A stretch of DNA of 64,000 nucleotides from Chromatiaceae bacterium. Its GTDB lineage: Bacteria > Pseudomonadota > Gammaproteobacteria > Chromatiales > Chromatiaceae. Made by a program: the position numbers and the translations under genes. The stretch spans positions 124,001 through 188,000 of the forward strand of contig JACKMU010000005.1 in assembly GCA_024235215.1 (NCBI GenBank), given 5' to 3'. How positions within the stretch are numbered: position 1 is the stretch's first letter; every line of letters begins with the position of its first letter. Positions 1 through 8,977 of this stretch are shown here, in pieces. Below the pieces are notes generated by a model. The model was not told where the DNA came from and did no database searches. It was given only the letters and a program-made list of their open reading frames with translations.

Positions 1-1
1 T

Positions 2-853
2 GAGCCGGCTATTCTTAACAGTGAGGTCGGCGCTTGCTGGAATCTGTGGAACAAAATCGCTGCAAAAGACGCTGCTTTTGGCAAGCCGGAGGTTTTCTGC
101 TCGCACATCGATAAAAGCAAATTTGTCTCCTTCACCATTACTGCAACCGATTCTCCAATAGCGGATTTGCTAAAGGAATTCACCGGCGTGGATCCCTATT
201 CCCACAGGGCAGTGACCGGCGGCATCATGACGATCAAGGATTCCAGTTGGCTCATGAGTGTAACCTGCAACCGACAACCGCAGTACAGGAGTCAACCCGT
301 CGGTGACTACCAGCCAAAACAGTTCAAGGAGCAGCCGGACAAAAATGTGCTGGCTATCTGGGCCTACGGTTTGTTTCCGGACAATATCGGTGACTTCGTG
401 AAAAAGAGGATGGGAGATTGCACCGGTGAAGAACTGCTTACGGAACTACTCTGCCATTGGGGAGCCAAAGAGCAGATTCCCGCTATCATGAAGACGGTCA
501 AGGTCATCCCTTGCATGATGCCATATATTACCAGCCAGTTTTTACCACGCGTCAAAGGTGACCGTCCGGAAGTAGTTCCTGAAGGTAGCAGGAATCTTGC
601 ATTTTTAGGACAGTTCACCGAAATCCCGGATGATTGTGTATTCACCGTCGAATATTCGGTTCGCTCGGCAATTATGGCTGTTTACAAGCTACTCGGCATA
701 ACGGATAAGACCCCGCCAGAAATTTACCCCTCCAAGGACGATGTGCATGTGGTCATAAAGGCGAGCGAAACGATGTACGGTGGTAACATCCCTGGAGAAC
801 ACCTGCTGACCCACCTATTGCAAGGCACAAGCCTGCAAGGTTTGCTGAAATGA
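2..853 (+). CDS. ohyA: Oleate hydratase, C-terminal part (5' end outside window)
   Basis: The last 283 residues of an oleate hydratase (67-kDa myosin-cross-reactive antigen family). These FAD-dependent enzymes hydrate the cis-9 double bond of unsaturated fatty acids to 10-hydroxy fatty acids. The frame is open from base 2, so the FAD-binding N-terminal half lies to the left of the window. Family blocks seen are GACWNLWNKIA at visible residues 10-20, GGIMTIKDSSWLMS near 73-86, a GLFPD block, IPCMMPYITSQF, and LGQFTEIPDDCVFTVEYS near 192-209. The family is usually 540-650 residues, so roughly half is visible. The gene ends with TGA at 851-853 and is followed by a transposase remnant. Nothing in the window suggests an operon partner. 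The family call is secure; the substrate is not determined by what is visible. Confidence 0.92.
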   Translation, partial: EPAILNSEVGACWNLWNKIAAKDAAFGKPEVFCSHIDKSKFVSFTITATDSPIADLLKEFTGVDPYSHRAVTGGIMTIKDSSWLMSVTCNRQPQYRSQPVGDYQPKQFKEQPDKNVLAIWAYGLFPDNIGDFVKKRMGDCTGEELLTELLCHWGAKEQIPAIMKTVKVIPCMMPYITSQFLPRVKGDRPEVVPEGSRNLAFLGQFTEIPDDCVFTVEYSVRSAIMAVYKLLGITDKTPPEIYPSKDDVHVVIKASETMYGGNIPGEHLLTHLLQGTSLQGLLK

Positions 854-959
854 GCTGTTCTGATAACGTGTAAAGATGCGCAGCAGGTCTTCCAGGAATC
901 AGGAATTGCGGTGCCACTATACCACTTACACTATTTGTGAGGTTTGCCAGTCTCAGGAC

Positions 960-1314
960 ATGGCTCGACTTCCGGGATTCAGCGTTCCAGACTTCCCACA
1001 CCATGTGACTCAGCGTGGCAACAGGTCAGCGAGTGTTCATTGCAAACGATGACTACGCACTCTATAGGCATTGGTTATCGCAGTCGTGTAATTCAAATGG
1101 TGTAGCGGTCTGGTGGTATTGCTTGATGCCGAACCATGTTCATCTGATTCTCATGCCATCAGACGCTACAGGAATATCCCGGGCCGTCGGCGAAACACAT
1201 TGTCGTTACAGCGGGTACATCAATTCACGATTACGCGTAACTGGACACCTGTTTCAAGGGCGGTTTGGAAAAGTGGTCGGCCCGCCCCACCCAAGAATGA
1301 CAGTAAACAACTGA
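960..1314 (+). pseudogene. Broken REP-associated tyrosine transposase (RAYT / Y1_Tnp) remnant
   Basis: The ATG at 960 opens a frame with the typical RAYT start (MARLPGF, then HHVTQRGNR). The rest of the protein (RVFIANDDYALYRHWL, then WYCLMPNHVHLI) lies in a different frame that enters near base 1022, so a single-base indel separates them. The HVH pair of the HUH-like metal site is still visible. The protein breaks off after GHLFQGRFG, about two thirds into a normal RAYT. The region that should carry the catalytic tyrosine and C-terminal helices is gone. RAYTs are domesticated IS200-like nucleases that act on REP palindromes; I see no convincing REP pair around it. It is a dead fragment beside the oleate hydratase gene. 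Confidence 0.8.
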
Positions 1315-1396
1315 AATTGATGTAAATGGTAAAGTGTCAAGGTAATCACGTAATATGACCGAAGCGTGAGTGACGACCGCAGCGCTTGCAGTACGA

Positions 1397-2752
1397 TTAC
1401 TCGCTGCTTCCCGAAGCTTTTATCTCCTTATCACTGCCGGAATCTTTCACCCGTACCGGCTGCCGGCTGCGAATCACCTCCTCGATCGCAGCTCCCAGGC
1501 GTGCATGATCCCAGGCGGAGTTGACCTTGCGTACATCGGAGATCAGTGCCACCAGATAGCGTCTCTGATCTGAACCCGGCTGAGCCGGAGACTCTACGAG
1601 TAGTATGGAATTCATCGCATTCTGTGCATTCCCCAGATACTTGCCGCATTTGAACCCCTCCTCCGGCTGGCAGCGGTACTGAGAGCCGCTCTTGAAGTAG
1701 ACCGCTGCCTGCGCCAGCTCCGGCGCGTAGACGTAGCGGTAACGGCGTTTGGTCATATAGAGGTAGCGCTTCATCTCCAGACTGGACCAGGCATCCACCA
1801 AACGGCCCTGCTCCAGCCGCAGCAGCCAGCGCGCCAGCTCCCGCGGTGTGGCCCGTGAACCACCGACTCCCGCTATCTTCCGCTTTCCGGTACTGGTCCA
1901 GAAGTTCCCCACGCGCAGCTCATCCGCCCGCAGATCGGCATCCGCAAGCGCATCGTTGATCACCGTCTGCGCCAGATCGCGCAGTTCGGCCGCGGGTGTA
2001 TTGTGGAAAAAGGCGTTCTCCTCCTCCTTCGAAGGGGGGTAAGCGTTACCGAATGCGCGCAGCAGCATCGCCTCTTTCCATACGATGGAACCGGCCGAGT
2101 TGGCTGAAGACGAGATCATATGGTCGAGCCACTCTGCCAGCGTGTAGCGCTCTCCGAGCTGAATCACTGCGTAGGTCAAGCCACCGGACGCGGTGTTCAG
2201 GCGCGGCACCTTGTGTGAGTCCTTGATTACCCAGTCGCTGGCCTCCACCCAGTGCTCCCGAAGGATGCGTTGGCGCACTTCAACCTCCGGAAAAGCCCGA
2301 CGCAAACCATCGAACAGCGCGGTCATGCAGAGCACCTTGCCGACACTGCCAGGCACCTGACTCCGCTCCTCGCGCACACCCGCCCAGCGAATTCTGTCGG
2401 GGTTGGTGTAATCGACCACCAGCACACCATAAGAGGGGTCCCGCGCTCTGAATACCGAGTCGAGCGCACTTTGCAACTGAGGATCCCGGTCGGTCGGATC
2501 CAGGTTCCAGTGCGGTTGTGCTTCGAGATGCAACTTGATCTGACGCAACGGCAGCAGCGCACCCGGAGGGAGTTTCGGGCCGCCCGGTCTGGTTTGCAGG
2601 GTCCGCTGACCCTGCAATCGCCGGATTCCACTCTCATCCGCATCCAGCGGGTAAGCGTCGAGCAGTGCTGGCAGAGCCAGACCCAGTCCCATAAGTGCCG
2701 CCAGGAGGCGATGTTGCGGCACCCGTTTACTCCGCTTGTATCGGTCGTTCAT
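1397..2752 (-). CDS. Exported serine beta-lactamase/transpeptidase-fold protein
   Basis: A 451-residue protein with a basic N-terminus followed by a hydrophobic segment (about residues 15-33), so exported or membrane-anchored to the periplasm. Three penicillin-recognising motifs appear in order: SVGK (SxxK) near residue 136, SAN (SxN) near 216 and KSG near 354. This is the class A beta-lactamase/PBP active-site set. The ATG at 2752 is preferred over an upstream GTG at 2758 because GGAG lies six bases before it. The next gene upstream in the same direction is the exported dikinase-like gene, about 70 bases away, so the two are probably cotranscribed. A second protein of this fold lies at 7244-8155. 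The sequence does not say whether it hydrolyses beta-lactams, trims peptidoglycan or does something else. Confidence 0.75.
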   Translation of the reverse strand: MNDRYKRSKRVPQHRLLAALMGLGLALPALLDAYPLDADESGIRRLQGQRTLQTRPGGPKLPPGALLPLRQIKLHLEAQPHWNLDPTDRDPQLQSALDSVFRARDPSYGVLVVDYTNPDRIRWAGVREERSQVPGSVGKVLCMTALFDGLRRAFPEVEVRQRILREHWVEASDWVIKDSHKVPRLNTASGGLTYAVIQLGERYTLAEWLDHMISSSANSAGSIVWKEAMLLRAFGNAYPPSKEEENAFFHNTPAAELRDLAQTVINDALADADLRADELRVGNFWTSTGKRKIAGVGGSRATPRELARWLLRLEQGRLVDAWSSLEMKRYLYMTKRRYRYVYAPELAQAAVYFKSGSQYRCQPEEGFKCGKYLGNAQNAMNSILLVESPAQPGSDQRRYLVALISDVRKVNSAWDHARLGAAIEEVIRSRQPVRVKDSGSDKEIKASGSSE

Positions 2753-2825
2753 TCTCACTCCGCAACAGCGTCAAACATTCAATGGCAACTGCAATCATCG
2801 CGATCCCCGGCGCTACGGTGATCCC

Positions 2826-5699
2826 CTATCTGCCCCCGGAGCCCACCGCGATCTCATCGAGCACGACGCTGCCAGTAAGGGCTGGCGGTGCTATTTGTGC
2901 ATTGACCACCGCATCCGCCTCCACCCGGCCACGCTGTATCAGCGGACGGATCTGCAACAGCCACAATTTGCCCTGCGCAAAAGCGAATTCGATGTCCCAG
3001 GGCAGCCGTCTGCCACGCTCATCCAATGCGGGTGGATAACGTTCAAGCACCTCCTCTGCCAGTCGGCGCAAATCGTTCATCTCGTCATCGGACAACACCC
3101 TGCCAGCCTCCGCTGGCTGCCAGATCACCCCACCCTCCGGCGCCAGTGCGCGGCGATAGGGTGCCTTGGCTTCAGCCAGCAGCAGTGTCGAGCCATCGGG
3201 TTTCAGGATGCGCGATGCGGCACTCTCATTGTCCACCGCACCACCGACCCCCCAGGCCACGGAGACGGTCAGCCCTGCCTCGCCGGATGACAGGTCCGAA
3301 GTCACCATGACCCCGGACTTCTCCGACGGCACGCTCTTCATCAACAGCACCGATGCGAACACCGCTTCGGGGTTGCTCAGAATACGGGCTCGCCAGGCCA
3401 TGGCGCGCTGAGTGTAGACAGAGGACCAGACTTGAGGAACGGCGGCCAGCTGCCGCTCCAATCCCACCACATGCGGGATGGTCTTGTTGAGCCCGGCACC
3501 GGTGAACTGCGGCAGATCCTCGGCGTTGGTGTCGGAGCGAACGAAGACGCCGTAACTCCCCGCCGAACCGAACTCCAGCGCCATCAGATCGGTCAATTGC
3601 GTGATCAAATCCGGTTCGAGAGTGAGGCTGGCCACCATCAGCCGCACTGCATCCAGTTCCGCGTTCAGCCCTGTCTGTTCCAGTTCTCCGGCCTGGTATC
3701 GGCGAAACGCCTGCCCCAGACGCTGCCGCGGTAGCAGCGTATGGCGGGCGAACAGACCGAACGGAAGCGCGATCGCCGGCGCGATCCGGTCGGGGAAGAG
3801 TCGATTCAGCTCTCCGATATTGGCTGCCTTGGGGCCGACGACCTTGCCGGAGAGCCCCGCGTGCAGCTGTGCCAGGCGCAACGGATTCACCTGCTCCAGC
3901 TGCGGCTGTGGCAGTGCCACCTTGGCATGGCTTACCGTTGCTTCCGGCATGCCCTCCATTGGCGCTTTCGACCGCTCCAGCAATACCCGCCCGTCACCAG
4001 CCACCGCCAACACGACCAACTCTCCGGCATGTTCTCTCAAGCGGGGCAGCAGCGCTTTCGTCACCGTCGCATTGGGAATACCCAGATTACGCGCCAGCAT
4101 CTGTACATGGGACAGGGGGTTGCCCTCACCCAGCGTCAGGATACCGGCGACCGGATTGAGGTCGGCCACGGTCTCCGTCAACACCACTATTTCATCGCTC
4201 TCCGCATGCGTTCCCTGCGCCAGATCCGATGATTCGAGGACGCGCAGGCGTCCCCGGGCCACCCCCGGATTGATACCAAGCAGGCCGCCAGTGGTGTTGC
4301 CGAAGATCCGGTGTCCGATACCGGCGGCCTGGGCACCGTCCTGAGCCAGTCGATGAGCCAGCTCGCCCAGCGGCAGCAGTACTGAATCCCGCAGCAGATC
4401 ATCCGTGAAGCGTTCCGCCTTCGGCTCCAGTGCACTGTAGTAGAGCAGCGGCTCGGCAAACAGATAGCGCACCGTCTGATCCGCCCACCCGGCAGCCAGG
4501 GACAAACGTCGAGTAGCAAACGCGAACTCGGATGCGGCTGCCTCAGTGGTGCTCAACAACCGCGCGATGGGGGCGCGCAACGCGTCCCATTCTGCTTCTG
4601 ACAACCAACCAGCTCCCCAGGCAGCCCGCAGCAGATGCAGCGACAGCTGTAGCATCTCCCGGCGGTTGAGCTGCAAATCGAGACTTTCCAATGCCGAGGT
4701 GCGCAGCTCCGCCTCCAGCTCCACCAGCAGATCGAGGCGTCGCAGTGTGGCCCCGGGCTCCTTTGTTCCGGCATCCCGGCGCAACCGTTCCACCGCTTGC
4801 GACAGGTGCTCGATCCGCTGGGCGGGCCGAGCTCCCTGGGAATCCCGGATCAGTCGTGTCGCTTCGGGTGAAAAACGGGCCAGCGCGGCCGCGGCTGCCT
4901 GCAGGCGGATTTTCCGGCCGGAAGGACCGTACAGTTCTTCCAGCCCGGCGATCAGCCGCTGCACCTTGTCACGTCCCTCCAGGAGAAGATCCTGTTGCTC
5001 GGCCAGCCATTTTCTTACCCGGACAACAGTGCCGGAGGATGGGCGGGAGTGCACCTCGATACGCAGCCTGTTGAAGCTGGGAGCAAGTTCCGCGATCTCC
5101 TGGGACAGATGCCGGATCTCCCGGGTGCGGTCGGTGCCGGGTCTGCCGTGAGGAATGACGCGTGCCAACTCACGCGCAAGGAGAAACTCATTTTTCAGTA
5201 ATCCAGGCTGTTCAAGCAACTGCAACAACAGCTGGCGACCCCTGTTCTCCTCGTCTTCCACCTGTATCCTGCCACGGTAGTGACGCGCCTGATGCAGCAC
5301 CCAACCATCGTCGACAGCGTCAAGATAGAACTCCAGAGGCAATGCCCGCAATCGCGCATGGCGTAGCTCCGGCTGCCAGAGCTCCTCCCAGGTGAGCGCC
5401 GCTACTATCGTTCCCGCATACCACCCCAGTTGCGCCAGTCGCAAGCGATCCGCTGAATATTCAGCATGCTGGACTCCGCCTCCCCGTTCTGTGCAGGGAT
5501 AGGGATTGGGAGGATGCGAACTGCCGTCGTTGCAGAACCAGCGGATCCGGCTGTAGGGGCCGCGCTCGTTCCCCTTCATCGAAATGACAATCTTGCGGGC
5601 CTCCTCCAGCGTCTCCGGCGACGGCAGGGTCAAAGCAGGTACCGAAGCACTCGCCTGACCGCAGGCCAGCAATAACGTGATCAGCAGTTTGTGCTGCAC
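2826..5699 (-). CDS. Exported PEP-synthase/glucan-dikinase-like protein (phosphohistidine + ATP-grasp domains)
   Basis: A 957-residue protein. An upstream ATG at 5783 exists, but the GTG at 5699 has GAGGAG six bases before it and gives a clean signal peptide (MQHKLLITLLLACGQASA), so I choose that start. After a long, mostly helical N-terminal region come a swivelling phosphohistidine domain (NPLSHVQMLARNLGIP, His at about 531) and then a C-terminal PPDK_N/ATP-grasp domain (GPKAANIGEL near 622, VRSDTNAEDLPQFTGAG near 720, LWLLQIRPL near 912). His-domain before ATP-grasp is the order of alpha-glucan water dikinase; PEP synthase has the reverse. All key blocks look intact. Export is odd because the periplasm is normally ATP-poor; a nucleotide transporter gene lies divergently next door. 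The substrate is unknown. Confidence 0.8.
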   Translation of the reverse strand: MQHKLLITLLLACGQASASVPALTLPSPETLEEARKIVISMKGNERGPYSRIRWFCNDGSSHPPNPYPCTERGGGVQHAEYSADRLRLAQLGWYAGTIVAALTWEELWQPELRHARLRALPLEFYLDAVDDGWVLHQARHYRGRIQVEDEENRGRQLLLQLLEQPGLLKNEFLLARELARVIPHGRPGTDRTREIRHLSQEIAELAPSFNRLRIEVHSRPSSGTVVRVRKWLAEQQDLLLEGRDKVQRLIAGLEELYGPSGRKIRLQAAAAALARFSPEATRLIRDSQGARPAQRIEHLSQAVERLRRDAGTKEPGATLRRLDLLVELEAELRTSALESLDLQLNRREMLQLSLHLLRAAWGAGWLSEAEWDALRAPIARLLSTTEAAASEFAFATRRLSLAAGWADQTVRYLFAEPLLYYSALEPKAERFTDDLLRDSVLLPLGELAHRLAQDGAQAAGIGHRIFGNTTGGLLGINPGVARGRLRVLESSDLAQGTHAESDEIVVLTETVADLNPVAGILTLGEGNPLSHVQMLARNLGIPNATVTKALLPRLREHAGELVVLAVAGDGRVLLERSKAPMEGMPEATVSHAKVALPQPQLEQVNPLRLAQLHAGLSGKVVGPKAANIGELNRLFPDRIAPAIALPFGLFARHTLLPRQRLGQAFRRYQAGELEQTGLNAELDAVRLMVASLTLEPDLITQLTDLMALEFGSAGSYGVFVRSDTNAEDLPQFTGAGLNKTIPHVVGLERQLAAVPQVWSSVYTQRAMAWRARILSNPEAVFASVLLMKSVPSEKSGVMVTSDLSSGEAGLTVSVAWGVGGAVDNESAASRILKPDGSTLLLAEAKAPYRRALAPEGGVIWQPAEAGRVLSDDEMNDLRRLAEEVLERYPPALDERGRRLPWDIEFAFAQGKLWLLQIRPLIQRGRVEADAVVNAQIAPPALTGSVVLDEIAVGSGGR

Positions 5700-5711
5700 T
5701 TGGAACTCCTC
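5694..5711 (-). promoter_or_regulatory. Shine-Dalgarno and GTG start deciding the dikinase-like start
   Basis: Read on the minus strand, GAGGAG is followed by six bases and then GTG (5699-5697). The longer frame starting at 5783 has no comparable ribosome site and would bury the signal peptide about 28 residues inside the protein. Confidence 0.7.
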
Positions 5712-5921
5712 AGCATGGGCAAAAAATGGAGAGCGCGGAAAACAGAACCTTCGATCATCAGCGATCCGCGTTATCCCCAGCAAATCTGACCGGATAATTC
5801 CGCCAACCGCTTGTCGCGATTCACCGTGGAATAGATAATACCGCCCCTACCCTGTCCCATCCAACCGGAATCACTGTTGCCAACTTCCCAAATAACCAAG
5901 ACAAACTGGAGCATACGGCTG

Positions 5922-7247
5922 ATGAATCTCATCACCGAGGTGCGTCCCGGGGAACTGATTCCGGCTTTGACCCTGTTTGCCACCATTTTCCTGGTGTTGT
6001 GCGCCTATTACTTCATCAAGCCGGTGCGAGAGGGTTGGCTCTCCATCTCCGTTGTGGCGGGACTCAGCAAGATAGAACTCAAGGCCTACTCGAGCTTTGC
6101 CCAAACACTCGTCCTGTTTGCGGTGATTCCACTGTATGCCCGGCTCACGGTACGCTGGAGCAGGCGTGATCTGATCAGCCGCGTGAGCCTGTTCTTCTCC
6201 TCCAATCTGCTGCTGTTCTGGGTGTTCCACCCGGGATTCATCGTTCAGCAGGTGCCCTATCTCGGTGTGGTCTTCTATATCTGGACCGGTATTTTTGCCG
6301 TCACCCTGGTGGCGCAGTTCTGGTCTTTCGCCGCCGATCTGTATAGTGAGGAGCGCGGTAAACGGCTGTTCCCACTGATCGCACTGGGGGCATCCAGCGG
6401 TGCAGTTGCAGGATCCTGGTTGGGCGAAAAGATGGTGCAGGAGATTGCCATTGACACCATGCATCTGCTGTTGATCGCCAGCGTGCCGCTGCTTATCGCC
6501 CTGGCACTGGCACGTTGGATCGACCGGCATGGTGTTACCGACAAACAGAACGGCAGCACTGACGGTGACAACGCGGCCGCTCCCGATACCGCAGGGGCTT
6601 ACGGATTGATCTTCAGGACACACTATCTGCGTCTGACTGCGTTGATGGTGCTGTTCATGTTCTGGGTGATAACCAATGGCGAGAACATCCTTTTCGCACT
6701 GATTCAGCGGGCACTGGAGGCAGAGGGAGCAGATGCTGATGCGATCAAGAAGGGCACCACAGCCTTCTACAGCAACCTCTATTTCTGGGTCAATCTGACC
6801 GGTCTGTTATTGCAGGCGTTCGTCGTCTCGCGGCTGCAGCGTTGGGGCGGATTCGGTGCACTGGTGTTGACCCCGCCACTGGTTTCACTGGTTGGCTACG
6901 GCGCGATGGCAAGTGAGAGTGCGCTGGCAGTGGTGACCGCCGCCAAAACCGCCGAGAACGCCACCAACTACTCGGTCAACAATACCGCTCGTCAAGTGCT
7001 CTGGCTACCCACCAGCAGAGAGATGATCTACAAGGCAAAAGCGGCCATCGATACCCTGTGCGTGCGTCTGGGTGACGGATTGGCCGCACTGACCGTCCTG
7101 ATCGGCACCCGGGTTTTAGCGCTCGAAACCACCAGCTTCATCCTCTTGAACATGGTTCTGATCGGTTTGTGGCTGACGTTGGCCATCCTGCTCGTGCAGG
7201 AGCACCAACGGCTGTCTGTCCACCCACTCACAGAGAGTCTCACATGA
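5922..7247 (+). CDS. Tlc/NTT-type nucleotide (ATP/ADP) translocase-like membrane protein
   Basis: A 441-residue polytopic membrane protein of about 11-12 predicted membrane spans, resembling the NTP/NDP exchange transporter family (Tlc of Rickettsia and Chlamydia, plastid NTT). Family-like features are the N-terminal block around FFLVLCAYYFIKPVREG-type sequence (here residues about 20-38), an acidic-basic patch DLYSEERGKRLFPLIALG, and a later segment with ENATNYSVNNTARQVLWLP. An in-frame TTG lies at 5877, but the ATG at 5922 is preferred because TGGAG lies about 11 bases before it. It is divergent from the exported dikinase-like gene and overlaps the downstream beta-lactamase-fold gene by four bases (ATGA), so those two are translationally coupled. 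Free-living bacteria also carry members of uncertain substrate; exchange of ATP across the inner membrane is inference here. Confidence 0.72.
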   Translation: MNLITEVRPGELIPALTLFATIFLVLCAYYFIKPVREGWLSISVVAGLSKIELKAYSSFAQTLVLFAVIPLYARLTVRWSRRDLISRVSLFFSSNLLLFWVFHPGFIVQQVPYLGVVFYIWTGIFAVTLVAQFWSFAADLYSEERGKRLFPLIALGASSGAVAGSWLGEKMVQEIAIDTMHLLLIASVPLLIALALARWIDRHGVTDKQNGSTDGDNAAAPDTAGAYGLIFRTHYLRLTALMVLFMFWVITNGENILFALIQRALEAEGADADAIKKGTTAFYSNLYFWVNLTGLLLQAFVVSRLQRWGGFGALVLTPPLVSLVGYGAMASESALAVVTAAKTAENATNYSVNNTARQVLWLPTSREMIYKAKAAIDTLCVRLGDGLAALTVLIGTRVLALETTSFILLNMVLIGLWLTLAILLVQEHQRLSVHPLTESLT

Positions 7248-8155
7248 GATACCGCTTGGTCTTTCTGCTCACCACCCTGTGCTGTCTGCTGCAGCCGGCA
7301 ATCATCGACGCCAAGCCTCTGCAGAAAATGCCGGTCACCGTGGACAAGAGCGCCGGGCTGCCCCTGCGCAATCACCAGAACCCGATACTGCAAAAACGGC
7401 TCAATCAGCAGTTGATCTCCCACTCACAGTGGCGCAAATTGATTGCCAAAGGTAAGCTGGCCGTCGGGTTGGTGGACCTGTCGGACATCTCGGCACCACG
7501 CTTCGCCCAGGTGAACGGCGAGATCGAGATGTACGCGGCAAGCTTGCCCAAGATCGCGATACTGCTGGCTGCTTTCGACCACTTCGAAAAGGGGAAACTA
7601 CAGCGGAACGCGGATGTCGAGCAGGATCTGCATGCGATGATCCGCTACTCCAGCAACCAGGCTGCCACACGCATGATCGACCGGCTCGGCGGACTGATGA
7701 AGATCAACGCGGTACTGCGCGACTCTCGCTACCACTTCTATGATCGTGAGAACGGTGGTCTCTGGGTCGGAAAACGGTACGCGAAAACCGGCCCTCGCCT
7801 GCCGGATCCTGTCAACGGCCTATCCCATTCTGCCAGCGTCACCCAGGTTTGCCGCTTCTACTACCTGCTGGCCACTGGCCGCCTGGTCAGCCCGCAGGCG
7901 TCGCGCGACATGCTCGAGATGCTCTCCGAGCCCGGGATAGAGCACAAATTCGTCAAAGCCCTGCACGAAATGGCACCGAACGCCAATCTTTACCGTAAAT
8001 CGGGTACCTGGAAACAGTGGCACGCGGATTCGGTGCTGGTCTGGGGACCCGACTGGCGCCGCTATATTCTGGTTGCTCTGGTAGAGAGCCCGAACGGTGA
8101 AGGTATATTACGTGAGCTGGTGGCCCAAGCTGAGATAGCGTTGCAAAAAAGATAA
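7244..8155 (+). CDS. Exported class A beta-lactamase-like serine hydrolase
   Basis: 303 residues with a signal peptide (MRYRLVFLLTTLCCLLQPA, likely cleaved near residue 23). The active-site set is SLPK (SxxK) at about residues 100-103, SSN (SxN) at about 136-138 and KSG at about 252-254. This is the Beta-lactamase2 arrangement also seen in penicillin-binding proteins. The ATG overlaps the stop of the nucleotide transporter gene as ATGA, which fixes the start and makes coupled expression likely. It is much shorter than the other protein of this fold at 1397-2752, so the two are distant paralogues, not a duplication. The neighbourhood is unlike a resistance gene setting, so a cell-wall or other amidase/esterase role is as likely as beta-lactam hydrolysis. 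Confidence 0.78.
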   Translation: MRYRLVFLLTTLCCLLQPAIIDAKPLQKMPVTVDKSAGLPLRNHQNPILQKRLNQQLISHSQWRKLIAKGKLAVGLVDLSDISAPRFAQVNGEIEMYAASLPKIAILLAAFDHFEKGKLQRNADVEQDLHAMIRYSSNQAATRMIDRLGGLMKINAVLRDSRYHFYDRENGGLWVGKRYAKTGPRLPDPVNGLSHSASVTQVCRFYYLLATGRLVSPQASRDMLEMLSEPGIEHKFVKALHEMAPNANLYRKSGTWKQWHADSVLVWGPDWRRYILVALVESPNGEGILRELVAQAEIALQKR

Positions 8156-8367
8156 CGCCATTGCTCTGTTGCGCTCCGAACGTCAACAGAAATCGACTGA
8201 TCGCCTGTTTCCGCAAAGGGGATCTCCATCCATCGAGCGCATAAATGCACCACCTTTGGAGTTTCCGGGTGCCGGCAACTCCCTGCCTCTTACAGTTTGG
8301 TGACAATTTACTATACTGTGGCCGTTACCGGTGTGACCGGACTTTATCGTCGAGAGGAGGAATTGTC

Positions 8368-8646
8368 ATGTACAGTGCGTTAGAGGACAAAGGGGTTCTC
8401 GCTGTGGTCATGGAACGCTTCGAAAAACAGCGGCTTCCCCGAATCCTGGATATCAAGAAAATGGTGGACAATGGGGAAAAGCTCTCCAACCTGGATATCG
8501 AGTTTCTCGAAGAGGTCTTTAAGGATACCCAGCAGTACAAAAGCTTTGTCGATTCGCATCCGGAGTTTCAGAGTTTGTTTACCAAGGTGGCCCATCTCTA
8601 CAATGAGATCGCCTCGGAAGCACTTGCAAATGAACAGAAGATTTAA
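8368..8646 (+). CDS. Small soluble protein of unknown function (92 aa)
   Basis: I do not recognise the family. The start is well supported: a GAGAGGAGG ribosome site sits seven bases before the ATG at 8368, so the longer upstream extension of the frame is not used. The 92 residues are charged, rich in Glu, Lys and Phe, with no signal peptide or membrane segment, and look all-helical (KKMVDNGEKLSNLDIEFLEE, then ALANEQKI at the end). It stands alone between the beta-lactamase-fold gene (213 bases upstream) and the converging tamB. A small regulatory or adaptor protein would fit, but nothing in the sequence points to a partner. Confidence 0.6.
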   Translation: MYSALEDKGVLAVVMERFEKQRLPRILDIKKMVDNGEKLSNLDIEFLEEVFKDTQQYKSFVDSHPEFQSLFTKVAHLYNEIASEALANEQKI

Positions 8647-8977
8647 TCGGTAACCAACAACACGACACACTGAGCTGGCGTAAACACCGGAAAAAGATAA
8701 CCGCGGCACATCCGCTCGGCGCAAAGCACGTCCCCTGCGCAACTGCGTACCGTAAAGCCGCCCAAGCAAGATTCCATTACAAATTACAGCCTACGTTTTT
8801 CAGCGCTGCCCGCCACAGCGGGCAGCTATTGCAGCCAAAGTGTCCGAGAATCAGCCATACGTTGACATGATCATTGAGTAGCACCGCTGGTTCAGATTGA
8901 ACTCACTGCATTATCACTTCGGGAGGGTAGATCGGCCGTTCACCCACAGGGAGGCAGAACGTCGGATTCGCATCGGT
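8647..8977. other. Intergenic region with one perfect hairpin
   Basis: 331 bases between two converging genes. A perfect 9-bp inverted repeat (GCTGCCCGC / GCGGGCAGC, 4-base loop) lies at 8805-8826. It has no T-run on its downstream side on either strand; a run of five T lies just left of it. It may terminate tamB or the small gene in a factor-assisted way. I see no gene in this stretch. Confidence 0.4.

Noticed and set aside
1397..2752. Clinical-type beta-lactamase resistance gene
   Set aside because: The active-site motifs fit the fold, but the long N-terminal part, the length and the gene context do not match a resistance enzyme.
5871..6623. 250-codon minus-strand frame over the nucleotide translocase
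   Set aside because: Gln/His/Glu-rich antisense frame of a hydrophobic membrane gene; no domain recognised.
8805..8826. Perfect hairpin as an intrinsic terminator
   Set aside because: No T-run follows on either strand; kept only as part of the intergenic description.
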